64,000 nucleotides of DNA from NCBI GenBank assembly GCA_963573385.1, contig CAUYLG010044445.1, positions 1-64,000 on the forward strand. Direction: 5' to 3'. This document shows positions 59,886 through 64,000 of this stretch, piece after piece. Numbering within the stretch: the stretch's first letter is position 1; each line of letters begins with the position of its first letter. The notes under the pieces were generated by a model, which was given only the letters and a program-made list of their open reading frames with translations, searched no databases and was not told where the DNA came from. Both the position numbers and the translations under genes were made by a program. The DNA comes from Cacajao melanocephalus. Lineage: Eukaryota; Chordata; Mammalia; Primates; Pitheciidae.

Positions 59886-60135
59886 TTTTAATTTTTTTTT
59901 TAAGAGACAGCGCCTTGTTCTGTCACTCAGACTGGAGTACAGTGGCATGATCATAGCTCAGTGCAGCCTTGAAATCCAGGGCTCAAGCAATCCTCTTGGT
60001 AGTTTTTAAAATTTTTGTAGAGACAGGGGTCTTGCTATGTTGCCCAGGCTGGTCTTGAACTCCTAGCCTCAAGCAATCTTCCTGCCTTGGCCTCCCAAAG
60101 CACTGGGATTACAGATGTGAGCTATCACACCTGAC
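59886..60135 (-). mobile_element. Alu (J-like), internally deleted
   Basis: Antisense, AAGAGACAGCGCCTTGTTCT to CTATCACACCTGAC, missing part of the centre. Confidence 0.9.
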
Positions 60136-60849
60136 TCAAATATTATTTTATTATATAAAAATGTATTTTTTATTTCTAGTAAGAGGTTTTATCCAAAATA
60201 AATGTTAAGTTTTACTGAATGTCTTTTCAGCAACACTGAAGATAATGCTTTTTATCTTATTAGCTTATTAATGATACGCATTACCAAAATAGCTTTTCTA
60301 GTTTTAACCCTCCTCACATTCTTAAACCTTAATTAATCACAGTGTTGGAGAATAATTAAAAATTTGGAGAAAAATTAAAAATCTACCTGATATTAGATAG
60401 ACATTATTGAACACTTGGCTTTACCACTCCTAGCTGTTTGACTTGAAGTTATTTGATTTTTCTGTGTCTTAGTTTCCTCACCTGGAAAATGAAGAATACT
60501 AGTACATATTTCCTAGGATTATTTTAAGAATTCAATGAGATACATTATGAAAATACCTATCATCAAACTAGCACATGGAAAAAGTATTAGCTGCTATTAT
60601 TATTGCTATGTATTTCTGGATTTCATTTGCACTTTTGACTTTTAAATATCCATTATATATTATATGCATATATAATACATATAATACATACATGTTGCAT
60701 ATATATTTTATATACATATAAATTAAACCCTTTATTAGTTTACATCATTTTTCAGTTGATTCTTTTCAGAGGTCTGGCTTATTAATTATAATAAACATAA
60801 ATAATGTACTTTGTGTCTTTGCCAATAGTTAAAAACCTTACTTCTGTCT
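60136..60849. other. PEX3 intron 10, unassigned; TA-rich at 60,650-60,725
   Basis: A MIR-like trace at about 60,440-60,600 (TGTCTTAGTTTCCTCACCTG); otherwise unique. Confidence 0.45.
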
Positions 60850-61120
60850 TTTTTTTTTTTTTTTTTTTTGTTTCACTCTGTCACCCAGGCTGAAGGGCAG
60901 TAGCGTGATCACAGCTCATTGCAGCCTTGACTTCCCGGGCTCAGGTGATTCCCCACCTCAGCCTTCCAATTAGCTGTGCTACCATGCTCAGCTACATTTT
61001 TATATTTTTTGTAGAGATGGGGTCTCTCCCTATGTTTCCCAGGCTGATCCTGAACTCATGGGCTCATGCAATCTGCCTGCCTCAGCCTCCCAAGGTGCTG
61101 GGATTACATGCCTGAGCCAT
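60850..61120 (-). mobile_element. Alu (J-like)
   Basis: Antisense with T20 tail, TTTCACTCTGTCACCCAGGC to ACATGCCTGAGCC. Confidence 0.93.
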
Positions 61121-63434
<2,314 letters not shown>

Positions 63435-64000
63435 AGTCATCTCTCTTTTTAAAAGCATTTTAATGGCTTTATTGAAGTAGGACTTAGTCATAAAATCCAC
63501 CTATTTTAAATGTACAAGTCAATGATCATTAGTAAATTTTCATAGTTGTGCAACTATCACTACAATCCAATTTTAGAATGTTTTCATCACTTGTTATGCA
63601 CATTTCCAGTCAATCCTCACCTCACTCCTAGGCCCAGGTAGCACTAATCTACTTTTGGTCTGTATAGTTTTCTGGAAATTTCATAGAAACAGTCATACAA
63701 TATTTGATCTTTTGTGTCTGGTTTCTTTCAGTTAGCATAATGTTTTGAAGGTTCTTCTATACTGCAGCATGTATCAATGGCTTGTACCCCTTTTTTGCTA
63801 CATAGGGCTCCATTGTATGAATATATCACATATTTTATCCTTTTGTTAGTTAACAGAAATCTCAATTGTGTCTACTTTTTGCCTATTGTGAAAAATGCTA
63901 CTATGAAATTTCTGAACAAGTTTTTGTCTAGAGATGTTTTCATTCTCTTGGGTAGAAACCTAGGAGTGGAATTGCTGGTTTGCACGATAAATTTAGGCTG
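63435..64000 (-). mobile_element. L1 3' region, antisense, cut by window edge
   Basis: TTAATGGCTTTATTGAAGTA, TAGTTGTGCAACTATCACTA, CATACAATATTTGATCTTTTG, TAGAAACCTAGGAGTGGAAT: reverse of an old L1 3' end, still running at 64,000. Confidence 0.85.

Overview
This window is mammalian nuclear DNA from a primate. It has dozens of dimeric Alu elements on both strands, L1, L2, MIR, MaLR and ERV long terminal repeats and hAT and Tigger-type fossils, with spliced genes whose exons obey the GT-AG rule. By synteny it is the PHACTR2 - FUCA2 - PEX3 interval (human 6q24), shown in the orientation where FUCA2 is on the plus strand. The conceptual FUCA2 protein differs from the human protein as I remember it at roughly a dozen positions plus a shorter leader, so a non-human primate (a monkey rather than human) is likely. 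That is an inference from memory, not a database result.

Layout. Positions 1 to about 5,030 hold the 5' end of PHACTR2 on the minus strand: a strong CpG island, one coding first exon (4,258-4,474) ending in a consensus donor, and intron 1 running off the left edge. From 5.0 to 30.1 kb is a gene-free, repeat-rich spacer. It includes an ancient L2 that was invaded by an LTR and by a MaLR LTR, the latter invaded in turn by L1. FUCA2 (about 30.1-46.2 kb, plus strand) is complete: seven coding exons whose phases all agree give a 464-residue secreted GH29 alpha-L-fucosidase. From 46.2 to 52.4 kb lies the spacer between two convergent genes, with a Tigger-like transposon nested in an LTR, a second LTR and a full-length VDAC1 retropseudogene. 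From about 52.4 kb to the right edge is the 3' part of PEX3 on the minus strand: the last three exons and their introns.

The three genes are not functionally linked. PHACTR2 is an actin/PP1 regulator, FUCA2 a glycosidase of the secretory pathway, and PEX3 the peroxisomal membrane biogenesis receptor for PEX19. FUCA2 and PEX3 are tail-to-tail; PHACTR2 and FUCA2 are head-to-head but 25 kb apart.

Most unusual items: (1) a 76-bp copy of the PEX3 exon 11/intron 11 boundary sitting in intron 10 inside an L2, with a 31-bp deletion that removes exactly the splice donor; (2) a (TG)21 tract 43 nt before the FUCA2 exon 2 acceptor on the transcribed strand; (3) an Alu with an inverted 5' end bracketed by target-site duplications; (4) a 7SL-like monomer distinct from ordinary Alu. 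I see no new protein-coding system here.
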